A stretch of DNA of 64,000 nt from an uncultured Pseudomonadota bacterium (lineage in GTDB: Bacteria > Myxococcota_A > UBA796 > SXON01), in assembly GCA_903844155.1 (NCBI GenBank), contig CAIMSU010000117.1, forward strand, positions 1-64,000, given 5' to 3'. The position numbers and the translations under genes were made by a program. The notes beneath the pieces were generated by a model. That model worked only from the letters and a program-made list of their open reading frames with translations, did no database searches and was not told where the DNA came from. Below, piece by piece: positions 7,624-17,100 of the stretch. Within the stretch, counting starts at the first letter, position 1, and each line of letters starts with the position of its first letter.

Positions 7624-9111
7624 ATGCCTCGCATTCTCGTCCTTCTCCCGCTCGTCCTCCCCTTCCTCGCCGCCTGCGCTCCAAAGTCGGACTCCGGGGC
7701 CGACTCCAACCCGCCGGAACCGCAAGGCCCCACTGGCCTCGTCGTCGCTCTGAGCCCGGCGGTTCCGACCGTCGGCGCGCCGCTCGACTGCATCGTCACG
7801 ACGGAGGCCGTGTCGTCGGACGGGTCAGCCGTCACCTACACGTACGCGTGGACGCAGAACGGGACGGCGTCGACCGTCACGGATCCCGAGATCCCAGCCG
7901 CAAACCTCGTCCACGGCGACGTCTGGGATGTCACCGTCACGCCGACGGACGACCTTGGGGCCGGGGACGTCGCGACGGCTGAGGCCACGGTCGCCGACAC
8001 CGCGCCGGTGCTCGACGCGATCAGCATCACGCCGACGTCCGGGTACGCGACCACGACGTTCTCGGCGATCCTCGGCAGCTCTTTTGACGCGGACGGTGAC
8101 GCCATCTCCTTCGCCTACAACTGGTCTGCGGACGGCATCGTCATCGGGACGAACCCGGACCTCACCGGCGGCTTCACGCGCGACCAGGTCATCGCGCTCG
8201 CCGTCGTGCCGAACGACGGCTCCCTGAACGGGGCGATCGTCGACTCGCAGAACACGGTCACCGTCACCGATTCTCCGCCGACAATCACGGGTGTGACCGT
8301 CTCGCCCGACCCGCTCTACACCGACAGCGTCGCCACCTGCGTCCCCGAGGGCTGGACCGACGCGGACGACGACCCCGAGGGGTATCGGTACGCCTGGACC
8401 GTGAACGGCGACGACGCCGGCACCGACGCGACCCTCGACGGCTCGCTGTTCGCGCGGGGCGACGACGTCGGCTGCACCGCCACGCCTTTTGACGGCGAGC
8501 AGGTGGGCTTGCCGATCACGGCCACCGAGGTCACCGTCGCCAATTCCGCCCCCGTCCTCTCCGGCGCCACCCTCACCATCGCCACGCCAACGCGCGCCGA
8601 CAGCGAGGGCATCACGCTCTCCGCCGCGACCGACGCCGATGGCGACTACATCCTCTACAACTACGAGTGGTACGTGAACGACGTGGACGAGGGGCGCAGC
8701 TCCACGCTCTCCTCCAGCAAATTCGTCCGCGGCGACGTCATCTACGCGGACGTGACGCCCTGGGACGGCCGGGACTACGGGGATCCGGTGCGGACGGACA
8801 GCGCGACCGTCGCAAACTCACCCCCGAGCGCGCCGGGAATCAGCATCACGCCCGCCTCCCCGGCGCCCGGCGACATCCTCGTCTGCAGCGTCGAGACGCC
8901 CTCCACCGACCTCGACGGCGACGCCATCACCTACACCTTCGGCTGGACCGTGAACGGCGAGGCCTACTCGCGGGCGAAGGCGCGCGACACCGACAGCACC
9001 GTCTCCTCCGCGGACGTCGGCCCGCTCCAGGTGTGGGTCTGCTCCTGCACGGCGGACGACGGCACGGACAGCGTGTCCGTCAGCGAGAGCGTCACCGTCT
9101 CGGGCGGATGA
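7624..9111 (+). CDS. lipoprotein with about five PKD/Ig-like repeats
   Basis: A 495-residue lipoprotein with signal peptide and lipobox (PFLAAC, Cys near residue 18). The rest is a chain of about five units of 90-100 residues, each with a 'DGDxIxYxYxWxxNG' core and a closing 'TATVAxSPP' strand, for example 'SDGSAVTYTYAWTQNG' and 'DLDGDAITYTFGWTVNG'. This is the pattern of PKD/cadherin-like beta-sandwich repeats used in surface adhesion or as spacers. A similar module ('GDVVNYTYAWTVDG') occurs inside the large MopE-like protein at 14163. No catalytic domain was seen. Confidence 0.7.
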   Translation: MPRILVLLPLVLPFLAACAPKSDSGADSNPPEPQGPTGLVVALSPAVPTVGAPLDCIVTTEAVSSDGSAVTYTYAWTQNGTASTVTDPEIPAANLVHGDVWDVTVTPTDDLGAGDVATAEATVADTAPVLDAISITPTSGYATTTFSAILGSSFDADGDAISFAYNWSADGIVIGTNPDLTGGFTRDQVIALAVVPNDGSLNGAIVDSQNTVTVTDSPPTITGVTVSPDPLYTDSVATCVPEGWTDADDDPEGYRYAWTVNGDDAGTDATLDGSLFARGDDVGCTATPFDGEQVGLPITATEVTVANSAPVLSGATLTIATPTRADSEGITLSAATDADGDYILYNYEWYVNDVDEGRSSTLSSSKFVRGDVIYADVTPWDGRDYGDPVRTDSATVANSPPSAPGISITPASPAPGDILVCSVETPSTDLDGDAITYTFGWTVNGEAYSRAKARDTDSTVSSADVGPLQVWVCSCTADDGTDSVSVSESVTVSGG

Positions 9112-9117
9112 CCCTGG

Positions 9118-10071
9118 TCAGTACGACCAGATCCACACTTTTTCGGCGAGGCTCGCGAGCCAGCGACCCTTCGGTGCGAACGCGAGGCCGGTGATGGGCG
9201 CCTCGTGGCCACCGACCTTTCCGGCTGACGCGCGGGGGACGCCAGGGCGCGCGACCGTGACCGAGACCGTCCCCGACCGCGTCGCCAGCGCGAGCGTCTC
9301 CCCATCGACCGTCAGCGCGGCGTTGGCGACGTCGTAGAGCTTGACGGTGACGGCCTCGCCGCCCTTTGCGCTCGCATCCGTGGCGACGCTCCGCCACAGC
9401 GTGACGCCGCCAGAGGCGACGCCGTAGACGAACCCGCCGCTTGTCATCAGGTGGTGTTCGGTGGCAGGCTCGCTGCCAAGCTGCTCGCCGAATGGGCGTA
9501 CCTGCAGGCCCGCGGCGAGGCTCCGGACGAGGAACAGGTCCTTCCCGCGGGGCAGCGCGATGGTTCGGGCCGGGAGACGCGCGCGGCCAACAACCGTGCC
9601 GTCCGGGGAAAACAGCCAGATCCGGCGGGTCTCCGGCGCATCTCCGACAACGACGACGCCGGGCGGCGTGAACAGGATCTGCACGCCGGCCAGCAGGCCC
9701 GTCGATTGCTCCCAGACAAGGCGGCCATCCAGCTCGTAGACCCGGAGCCGGCCGAGGTGGTCGACGACGGCGACCCGACGGCCGGCGGCGCCGAGCGGCG
9801 AGATGGCGATGCGGACGGGGTCCCGGGCGGCCATGAAGAGGCGACGGGCGCCGAAGCTCGGCTCCACGAGGTGGATCTGGCCCTCCCGGTCGGCCACGAG
9901 CAGCTCCTCGCCGCTCCAGGCCATCGCCCGCGGGTCCGGCACCGGCGGGCTTAGCAGCGCCTCCAGCGGCTTCGCGGGGTGCTGGAAGTGCGCGTCGGCG
10001 TGTTCGACCATGGCCGAGCCGAGTATCAAGAAACTTGCCGCGCGGACGGGCGTGCGTAACGGTAGAAGCAT
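9118..10071 (-). CDS. secreted WD40-like beta-propeller protein
   Basis: A 317-residue protein with an N-terminal hydrophobic signal segment (ASFLILGSAMVEHADA). Repeating units follow, with motifs such as 'MAWSGEELLVADREGQIHLV', 'IAISPLGAAGRRVAVVDHLGRLRVY' and a final 'GHEAPITGLAFAPKGRWLASLA', which is a clear WD40-type blade. Six to seven blades would fit. It shares an overlapping divergent start region with the LuxR-type regulator. Beta-propellers are scaffolds, and nothing reveals the partner. It ends 6 bases from the convergent lipoprotein gene. Confidence 0.65.
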   Translation of the reverse strand: MLLPLRTPVRAASFLILGSAMVEHADAHFQHPAKPLEALLSPPVPDPRAMAWSGEELLVADREGQIHLVEPSFGARRLFMAARDPVRIAISPLGAAGRRVAVVDHLGRLRVYELDGRLVWEQSTGLLAGVQILFTPPGVVVVGDAPETRRIWLFSPDGTVVGRARLPARTIALPRGKDLFLVRSLAAGLQVRPFGEQLGSEPATEHHLMTSGGFVYGVASGGVTLWRSVATDASAKGGEAVTVKLYDVANAALTVDGETLALATRSGTVSVTVARPGVPRASAGKVGGHEAPITGLAFAPKGRWLASLAEKVWIWSY

Positions 10072-10090
10072 GGTTGCTCCCCTTCGCGCG

Positions 10091-10690
10091 ATGGATGCTG
10101 TCTCGGTTCTGGTGGTGGCAGAGGACGCCGCCTCGCGGGGCGGGCTCGTAGCGCTGATTGCGGGTCAGGCGGGCGCCAACGTCGCGGGTGGGCTGTCGCC
10201 GTCGGATCTGGTGGCATCGGTGCCGGCCGACGTGTACGCGTGGGAGTTTTCGCGGGAGAGCGAGCATGCGGTGCGGCTTTTCCGCGCGCACGCCGGGCAC
10301 GAGACCCCAGCGGTGGCGATCGTGCACTCCGCGGACCAGGGCAAGCAGGCGCTGGGGGCGGGCGCGCGCGGGGTCATCCTGCGCGGTGGTCTTCAGGACG
10401 ATCGTGGCGCAACGCGCCTCGTCGCGGCGCTACGGGCGTGTGCGCTCGGTTTTCTCGTCGTCGACAACCCGGAAGCCCCACCCGCATCGGGCCCGGCGCT
10501 CACCAGCCGCGAAGGCCAGGTCGTCGCGTTGCTGGCCGAGGGCCACCCGAACAAGATCATCGCGGACAAGCTGCACATCAGCGAGCACACCGCCAAGTTC
10601 CACGTGAACGCGCTCATGCAGAAGCTCCACGCGCAGAGCCGCACGGACGTCGTCGCACGAGCGATGCGCGCGGGGTTGCTGGCGGTCTGA
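10091..10690 (+). CDS. LuxR-family regulator with degenerate receiver domain
   Basis: A 199-residue protein. The first about 125 residues resemble a response-regulator receiver (SVLVVAEDAASRGGLVALI) but lack the phospho-acceptor Asp: the strand that should carry it reads 'ADVYAWEFS'. The C-terminal part is a canonical LuxR/NarL helix-turn-helix (LTSREGQVVALLAEGHPNKIIADKLHISEHTAKFHVNALMQKL, quoted here only to locate it). It probably binds DNA without being controlled by phosphorylation. ATG 10091 places the first receiver strand directly after the start; ATG 10070 is a 7-codon longer alternative that overlaps the divergent gene's start codon. Confidence 0.8.
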   Translation: MDAVSVLVVAEDAASRGGLVALIAGQAGANVAGGLSPSDLVASVPADVYAWEFSRESEHAVRLFRAHAGHETPAVAIVHSADQGKQALGAGARGVILRGGLQDDRGATRLVAALRACALGFLVVDNPEAPPASGPALTSREGQVVALLAEGHPNKIIADKLHISEHTAKFHVNALMQKLHAQSRTDVVARAMRAGLLAV

Positions 10691-10716
10691 CCCGGGACCG
10701 TCACGAGCGGTCCGGT
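10691..10716 (+). terminator. candidate stem-loop terminator after the LuxR-type gene
   Basis: The stop codon is followed at once by an inverted repeat, GGACCG-TCACGAG-CGGTCC, which extends to CCGG/CCGG with one bulged G, and then a short T-run (TTT). The stem is strong but the T-tract is short, so termination may be incomplete. Confidence 0.4.
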
Positions 10717-10784
10717 TTGCGAAGGGTCGGCAACGATCCCGTGACAACCCCCACGAATCGGCTGTCGGTAGCTACGTTCGACGC

Positions 10785-10988
10785 ATGTCATGGCTCCGGT
10801 TGCAACTTCAGCGACTCCGCGGGTGGTTCCCCGGCGCCCGCCTGCGCCCGCAGCGCGTGACTGTCGAACGCTGGGTGCGGCCAAGCCCGCACGACGCCTG
10901 GTCCCGCGACGACGACACCCTGTTGCGCCTCGCGCCCCTCGGTGGGCTCTCGCTCGATGACGGCGACAGCGACCGGGTCGGCGCATGA
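10785..10988 (+). CDS. small hypothetical protein
   Basis: A 67-residue ORF in a gap between the LuxR-type regulator and the convergent MopE-like gene. The product is Arg/Trp-rich at the N-terminus (MSWLRLQLQRLRGWFPGARLR) and acidic at the C-terminus, so it could be amphipathic. There is no recognisable domain and no clear ribosome binding site. It is listed because the gap is otherwise empty and the amino-acid composition is not the pure Arg/Pro/Ala typical of shadow frames here. Confidence 0.35.
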   Translation: MSWLRLQLQRLRGWFPGARLRPQRVTVERWVRPSPHDAWSRDDDTLLRLAPLGGLSLDDGDSDRVGA

Positions 10989-11003
10989 GCCGCCGACCGC
11001 GAG

Positions 11004-12464
11004 CTACGGCGCGTAGGCGTTGAAATCGTCCCAGTAAGCGCCGGAGACGTTGTCGTGCCGCAGGTGGAACGAGCCGACCACACCCTCGGTCGTGTCGATG
11101 GGCGCGCACGCGGTGTCCACGCAGACCGTCCAGTGCGCGATCCCACCGCCGAGGTAGGTCGCAGACGCCGTGATCGCATGCCAGCCGACCGAGCGGGCGC
11201 CAAGGTTGACTTGCGCTGCCACCTCGCCGGAGTCGCAGCCCGAGCCCCCGTTGCCGCTTACGAAGATCGCATAGTTCGTGGCCACGTTGTCGAACTCGCA
11301 CGGCGCCGCATACCCGACGAGCAGCACGTCCTGGACGGGGTCAGCGGGCGCGGCCGCGGTGTCGAAGGCGACGGACAGCCAGTCGCTGTTCGAATCCGAG
11401 CCGCCGTCGTCGTAGAACCAGCCATCGAAGGAGAAGTCCGATTCGAAGCCGGATGCGTAGCAGAACAGCGAACTGTCGGGGTCCACCGTGCCGCCCAGGG
11501 ACTTCACCCCGCCGTGCGCCATCGCGCTGCTGACGCTGTCGACGTCGGGCCCGTAGCCAAGGGCGGTGGAGTCGGCCCAACACCCCGAACCGGCCGGCGA
11601 GCCCTCCCCATACCCCTCGAACGTCTCGTAGACGAACGAGTCCACACCGTCACAATTCTGGTCGACGCCGTCACCCCCGACCTCGATCCCGACCGGCGAA
11701 GCGCTGGCGTCGGTGTCGTCGCAGTCGGTGTTGTCGGCGACGGTGCCGCGCGGCTGCTCACACGCGAGGATCGGCGAGGCGCTGGCATCCCCGTACCCGT
11801 CCCCGTCGGCGTCCGGGTAATAGGCAGCCGTGGCGACGAGGCTGTCGTCCGCGTCGTCGACGAGACCGTCACAGTCATTATCGACGTCGTCGCAGACCTC
11901 AGTGGCCGCCGGGCTGATGGCGCTGTCGGCATCGTCGCAGTCACCCGAGACGTACACGCTCCCGGCTGGCTGGAAGCATGCGACCGTCGTCACCGTCTGA
12001 TCGCCATACCCGTCGCCGTCCGCGTCGGCGTACCAGGTGGCCAACCCAACGACGTTGTCGTCGGCGTCGTCGACGAGGCCGTCGCAGTCATTGTCGACGC
12101 CGTCGCAGACCTCGGTGGCGGCGGTGTTGACCGCGGGGTCTGCGTCGTCGCAGTCGGTGCTGGAGTCCACGTACCCAGCAGGCGCCGTCGCGTTCGGGCA
12201 AACGAGGACTTCGAGGCTGGAATTTCCGTACCCGTCGCCGTCCGCGTCTGCGTGCCAGGCCGCGCCGAGGTTCACGGTGGCGTCGCTGTCGTCACAGTCG
12301 GAGTTGTCGGTGACGAGGCCGGCAGCGGGGCATGCCTTTTGCTGGGTGGCGGGGTCCCCGAAGCCGTCGCCATCCGCGTCGGCGTAGAGGGTGGTGTCGC
12401 AGACCGGGGTGCAGGCGGGGAGAAGGGCGAGGGAGATGGCGAGGAGGGCGAAGCAAGAGCGCAT
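11004..12464 (-). CDS. MopE-motif lipoprotein with C-terminal LamG-like domain
   Basis: A 486-residue lipoprotein: signal peptide and lipobox (ALLPAC), then about four MopE-type units (DADGDGYGD ... DCDD ... EVCDGVDNDCDGLVDDAD) up to about residue 270. The C-terminal 210 residues (from about 'FVYETFEGYGEGSPAG') form a jelly-roll-like domain with 'DFSFDGWFYDDGG', 'LGARSVGWHAI' and 'YWDDFNAYAP'. It is clearly homologous to a domain in the protein encoded at 14163-18143, so the two are paralogues. ATG 12464 gives the proper signal peptide; GTG 12473 is three codons upstream. The Asp/Cys units are known in copper-binding MopE, but calcium binding is equally likely. Confidence 0.75.
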   Translation of the reverse strand: MRSCFALLAISLALLPACTPVCDTTLYADADGDGFGDPATQQKACPAAGLVTDNSDCDDSDATVNLGAAWHADADGDGYGNSSLEVLVCPNATAPAGYVDSSTDCDDADPAVNTAATEVCDGVDNDCDGLVDDADDNVVGLATWYADADGDGYGDQTVTTVACFQPAGSVYVSGDCDDADSAISPAATEVCDDVDNDCDGLVDDADDSLVATAAYYPDADGDGYGDASASPILACEQPRGTVADNTDCDDTDASASPVGIEVGGDGVDQNCDGVDSFVYETFEGYGEGSPAGSGCWADSTALGYGPDVDSVSSAMAHGGVKSLGGTVDPDSSLFCYASGFESDFSFDGWFYDDGGSDSNSDWLSVAFDTAAAPADPVQDVLLVGYAAPCEFDNVATNYAIFVSGNGGSGCDSGEVAAQVNLGARSVGWHAITASATYLGGGIAHWTVCVDTACAPIDTTEGVVGSFHLRHDNVSGAYWDDFNAYAP

Positions 12465-12532
12465 CGGGGTCACGCGGGGAGGGCGCGGGAATATCCCAAT
12501 CGCAACTCGGGCGTTCGGGGCGGACGCGCAGC

Positions 12533-14092
12533 TCAGGCCCTCACCACCACCACGTCAAACCCCGCCGGGCTCGTCAACGACTGGGCTGTCGTCCGATCCT
12601 CGATGGGCCCCTGACCCGGGCGCTGGTCGAAGATGACGAGCCAACCCGGCACCTTCGGCCCGGTGCCCGTCAGGCGTGCGAGGTATCCGTCCAACTGTAC
12701 AAGTCCCTTCTTCAGCGGGTCCGCCTCGCCCTCGCGCCAGACCTTGAGCTCAATCCCGAGTGTGACCGGACCCTTGCGCAGGCACAAGTCGATGCGGCCG
12801 GACATCACCCGAAACTCTGGCGCGACCGAGCCGCCGCCGTTCGCGACCCTGTGAAGGTACGTGAGAAGCACAAGTTGCGCGGCGATCTCCTTGTACGGCG
12901 CCGCCTTGAGCATCCGGTAGCCGTACTCGCGCCAGAACATCAGGAAGCCGGTCAGGAGCCGCACCGGGTCGAGGCGGCCGGTGTCGTCCAGCCAGGCGGG
13001 GCCGGGCGCGGGCATGCCCATCTGGATCGTGCCGGCGAGGGCGCGGGGCATCGCGTCCTCGTAGATCGGGTTGGCGAGGCGTAGCTGCCCGGCATCGTCG
13101 TAGCGGACGAGGCCCATCTCCTTCACGTAGTCGAGATCTGCCTCGGGCACGTCGGGCATGTCGTCCCCGATCATCACCGCCTCAATGACCGCACGCACGC
13201 GGGGATCGCGGATCCGGCTGCCCAGGCTCTGCAGATGGTGCGGCCGTGTGCGGACGAGCGTCTCTTTGGCCTCTTCGATGTCCGTGGCGCGCACGGGCAG
13301 GGTGCGGTCGCGGACGAGCACGCCGACGGCCTCGCGCGCCAGGGCGTTCACCAGCCAGGGTTGGCCCAGGGTCAACTCCCACGCGCGGTCAACGGCCGCT
13401 GGCTCAAACACCTGCCCGGTCTCCGCGGTGTGCTGCGCGTACAGCTCGCCGATCTCGTCGTGGGTGAAGTCCCGCATCGTCATCGAGCCGGCGAGGATGT
13501 TGAACGGCGACCCAGCGCCGCTGCGCCCGGTCCCGCCGGCCGCGACGACGTAGTCCTTGACGTCGCGCATGCCGACGAGCCCGATGGACCAGGGAAAGCT
13601 GCGGGGGCGGTTGTTGTAGCCGTCGCGGAGCTGGCGGAGGAGCGGACCGAGGACGTCGGGGGCGAGGCTGTCCACCTCATCGAGGAATAGGACGAGCGGG
13701 CGGGGGCAGGCGCGGGACCACGCCCGAAGCGCGGCGCCGATCGCGGTCGACGGGTCCGTGGAGGGCCACGCCGGCGGCCACAACGCCTCGGGAAGCCGGT
13801 CCTCCGCTCGGGCCCGCCACGACCCGAGGATCGCCGGTACCGCCTCCGCCATCGTCTCGTACGGCACGCCCGTCTCGACCGAGACCATCACCGACGCGTA
13901 CTTCCCCTCGGCTGTCAGCGCATCGCCGAGCGTCAGGGCCGCTGTGCTCTTGCCGACCTGGCGCGGCGCGTGCAGGACGAAGTAGTTGCCAGCGTCAATC
14001 AGCTCCCGGACCTCCGGCAGGCGCCGCTCGGGCGGGAGCATGTAGTGCAGATCGGGGCGGCACGGGCCGCCGATGTTGAAGGCGTGGGGCAT
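12533..14092 (-). CDS. AAA-like ATPase fused to a PD-(D/E)XK nuclease-like domain
   Basis: A 519-residue cytoplasmic protein. Residues about 20-300 form a P-loop ATPase of the AAA-like/archaeal-ATPase group, with Walker A HAPRQVGKSTA (about 41-51) and Walker B LVLFLDEVDSL. A winged-helix-like region follows. The C-terminal about 90 residues carry 'GRIDLCLRKG' and 'LGIELKVW' followed by 'GLVQLDGYLARL', which matches the D-x(n)-(D/E)-X-K core of PD-(D/E)XK nucleases. Such ATPase-nuclease proteins are common orphan genes, sometimes mobile or defence-linked. It sits between two paralogous MopE-like genes, 70 bases after the larger one. ATG 14092 is chosen because upstream sequence is antisense to the FGE domain. 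Confidence 0.7.
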   Translation of the reverse strand: MPHAFNIGGPCRPDLHYMLPPERRLPEVRELIDAGNYFVLHAPRQVGKSTAALTLGDALTAEGKYASVMVSVETGVPYETMAEAVPAILGSWRARAEDRLPEALWPPAWPSTDPSTAIGAALRAWSRACPRPLVLFLDEVDSLAPDVLGPLLRQLRDGYNNRPRSFPWSIGLVGMRDVKDYVVAAGGTGRSGAGSPFNILAGSMTMRDFTHDEIGELYAQHTAETGQVFEPAAVDRAWELTLGQPWLVNALAREAVGVLVRDRTLPVRATDIEEAKETLVRTRPHHLQSLGSRIRDPRVRAVIEAVMIGDDMPDVPEADLDYVKEMGLVRYDDAGQLRLANPIYEDAMPRALAGTIQMGMPAPGPAWLDDTGRLDPVRLLTGFLMFWREYGYRMLKAAPYKEIAAQLVLLTYLHRVANGGGSVAPEFRVMSGRIDLCLRKGPVTLGIELKVWREGEADPLKKGLVQLDGYLARLTGTGPKVPGWLVIFDQRPGQGPIEDRTTAQSLTSPAGFDVVVVRA

Positions 14093-14162
14093 CGTTGTCG
14101 CTCTATCGCGGGCGTGCCGGCGGGCGCGCGCGCTCGATGTGCGCTGCGCCCGCGGTTCGGCG

Positions 14163-17100
14163 TCAGGGGATGGTTCGGGCGAGGCGAAAGCCGACGAACC
14201 CGTGACGGGCGCCTGGCGGAAGCTGGTTCCGATATGCCACGCGCGCGTTGGCGGAGCCATCTCCATAGTTTCCACCTCGAAATTCGATATACGAGCCGGA
14301 TGCTGCGCCGGCCGGGTCCACGACCGCGTCGGCGGTGCCGGCGGCGTCCCAGCCCTGAGTCCACTCCTGAACGTTCCCACTCAAGTCATAAAGCCCGCAT
14401 TCGTTCGCAGTCTTCCCGCCCACGGCATGACTTTCCCCGCCGCTGTTGTTGGAGATCCACGCGACGCCATCCACGACCGTCGAACCCGCGTACTCCTCGT
14501 CCTGCCCGCAACGGGCGGCCCCCTCCCACTCGGCCTCCGTCAGCAACCGGTAACCCTCACAGGTGTACGGATCCCCCGACGTGGTGCACGTGACGGTCGT
14601 CCCGCTCCCAGCGCACGCGTAGCATTCCGTAAGGCCTTCAGAGTCGGACACCGCATTGGCATAGGCGGCGGCCTCATACCATGTGACGTTCTCCACTGGG
14701 CAGTCGGTGGCGGTGCAGGAAGACGAGGACGACGGATCGTACCCCAACATCGCGGCGAAGTCCCCCCGCGTCGCCTCGGTCTGGCTCGCGTAGTAGTCGT
14801 GGGTGAGGGTGACGCTGTGTTCAGGGGCAGCGCTGCATTCGCCGGTATCGAGCCCCGACCCAGCCGTGCACCCCATCTCAAACGTGCTCGCACAGACCTT
14901 GGCGAAATTACCGCCCGCAAGGGTTTGAGCCTCGCCGTTCACACACGCCGAAGCCACAATCGGGTCGGCGCTAACGGAGGCGGAAGGCGAACTGTCGTCC
15001 ACCCCGTCCGTCGCCGTGGCCGTACAAGCCCAGACCTGGCCCGGGAGCGTCGACGCGGCAGGAACCGTGCCCCCGGTCACTCCGGCGCTGGTGCCGTCGA
15101 CGGTCCAGGCGTAGGTGTAGTTGACCACGTCGCCGTCGGCGTCGACCGAGGCTCCTCCCGCGCACACCAGTGGGTCGGAGTCCGTGGGAGAGCTTGGCGT
15201 GAGGGTGGCGGTCGGTTCAGAAGGCGCCGTGTTCGTAGCCGCGCCGTTCGATGCGTAGAAGTCGTCAAAGTACCCAGACACGCCGTTGTGGATGAAGTGG
15301 AACGACTCAACCGTGGCCGTCGTCGTCTCCTCCGCCGTGCAGACGTGGTCGACACAGACTTTCCAGATCACGTCGGAGGTCCCCGCGTACGTCGCTGCCC
15401 CGGTAATCTCGTGCCAACCGACAGAGCGACCACCCAGAAGCGTCGTGGCCGCCACGCCGCCGTCTCCGCAGTTCGGATCCGACGCGGCGGCCCCCGTGGC
15501 CTCGCGCAGAACCATGTAGTTCGCCGCCGACTTCTCGGCATCGCACCGGTCAACCCACCCGACCATCAGAACGTTCGTGACTGAGGACGCGCTCGCCCCC
15601 GCAAACGCGACGCCCGACCAATAATCGCCGCCCGAAGAGGCGTCATCGTACAGCCAACCGTCGAACGTGAAGTCCGAGTTGAACCCGGTGTCGTCGCAGA
15701 ACAGGCCGCTGGCGTACGCCGAACTTGAGTCCAGGGAATTCGCGCCCGCGTGCGCCGCCAAAGCGGTGACCTTCTCGTACGCGCGCCCGTCGTACGCGCC
15801 ATCGCCGGTGATCCTCCAGCAGCCGCCAGAGGGCGCATTCCCCACTGTGTAGCTCTCGAAGTCCTCGGCGAGGAAGTAAACGTTGTCCACCCCATCACAA
15901 TTCTGGTCAATCCCGTCCCCAGCGATCTCCGTGGCCGCCGGATGCACACTGGAATCCGAATCCAGGCAGTCCGTCGCCCCCGAAACATACCCCCCCGGCT
16001 GATCACAAGCCGTCGTCGACGTCGTCGCATCCCCATACCCATCCCCGTCCGCGTCCGCGTACCACGTCGAATAATAGCTTGGGTCGTCGTCCACGACGCT
16101 GTTGCAGTCGTTGTCCACGTCATCGCAGACCTCGGGCGCGCTCGGATAAACGATGTTGCTGGTGTCGTCGCAGTCGGTGTTGTCGACGCTGAACGCGGGG
16201 CGCGCGACGCACATCGTGACGCTGCTGGTTGGGTCGCCGTAGCCGTCGCCGTCCGTATCGGGGTAGTAGACGGTGCCGGTGCTCGGGTCAAAGGAGTCGT
16301 CGTCGTCGATGTGACCGTCGCAGTCGTCGTCGATGGTGTTGCAGACTTCGGGCGCGGCGGGGTTGACGGCAATGTTGGTGTCGTCGCAGTCCGTGGAGTC
16401 CGCGACGTAGCCGCTGGGGATGAAGCAGGCTTTTGTCGAGGAGGACGCGTTCCCGTAGCCATCGGTGTCGACGTCCGCGTACCAGGTCACGGCGTCCGTG
16501 GAGTCATTCTCATAGGTGAGCGTGTCGCAGTCGTGGTCCACGCCGTCACACTTTTCGGGCGCGTTGGGGTATACGGAGGAGTCGGTGTCGTCGCAGTCGG
16601 TGCTGTCGAGCACGTAGCCGGCGCCGGCGTCGCAGGAGACCTCAGGCGTGCCAACGTCCCCGTAGCCGTCGTGGTCCGCGTCCGCGTACCAGACTCCGGC
16701 GTCCGTGGCGGTAGCCTCATCCACGGCGCCGTCGCAATTGTTGTCGACGCCGTCGCAGACCTCGATGGCAGCGGGGTTGATCGCGCTGTTGGAATCATCA
16801 CATTCCTTGCATGCCGCATAGCCATCGCCGTCGGCATCCGCATACCCGGTGCTCCCGTCGCAGTTGTAGTCATGCGGGTCGGTACAATCGGCCTCCACGG
16901 CCCCGGGGTTGTAGGCGGGATCGGTGTCGTCGCAGTCGCCCGAGAGAGGGGCGGTGCCGGCGGGTTGGGTGCAGGCGATGACGGCCGTGCCGAGGCCGTA
17001 ACCGTCGGCGTCGCCGTCGAGGTACCAGGAGGTTGCGGTGGTGATGTCGAGAGACGGGTCGGCGTCGTCGATGAGGGCGTCGCAGTCGTTGTCGACGCCG

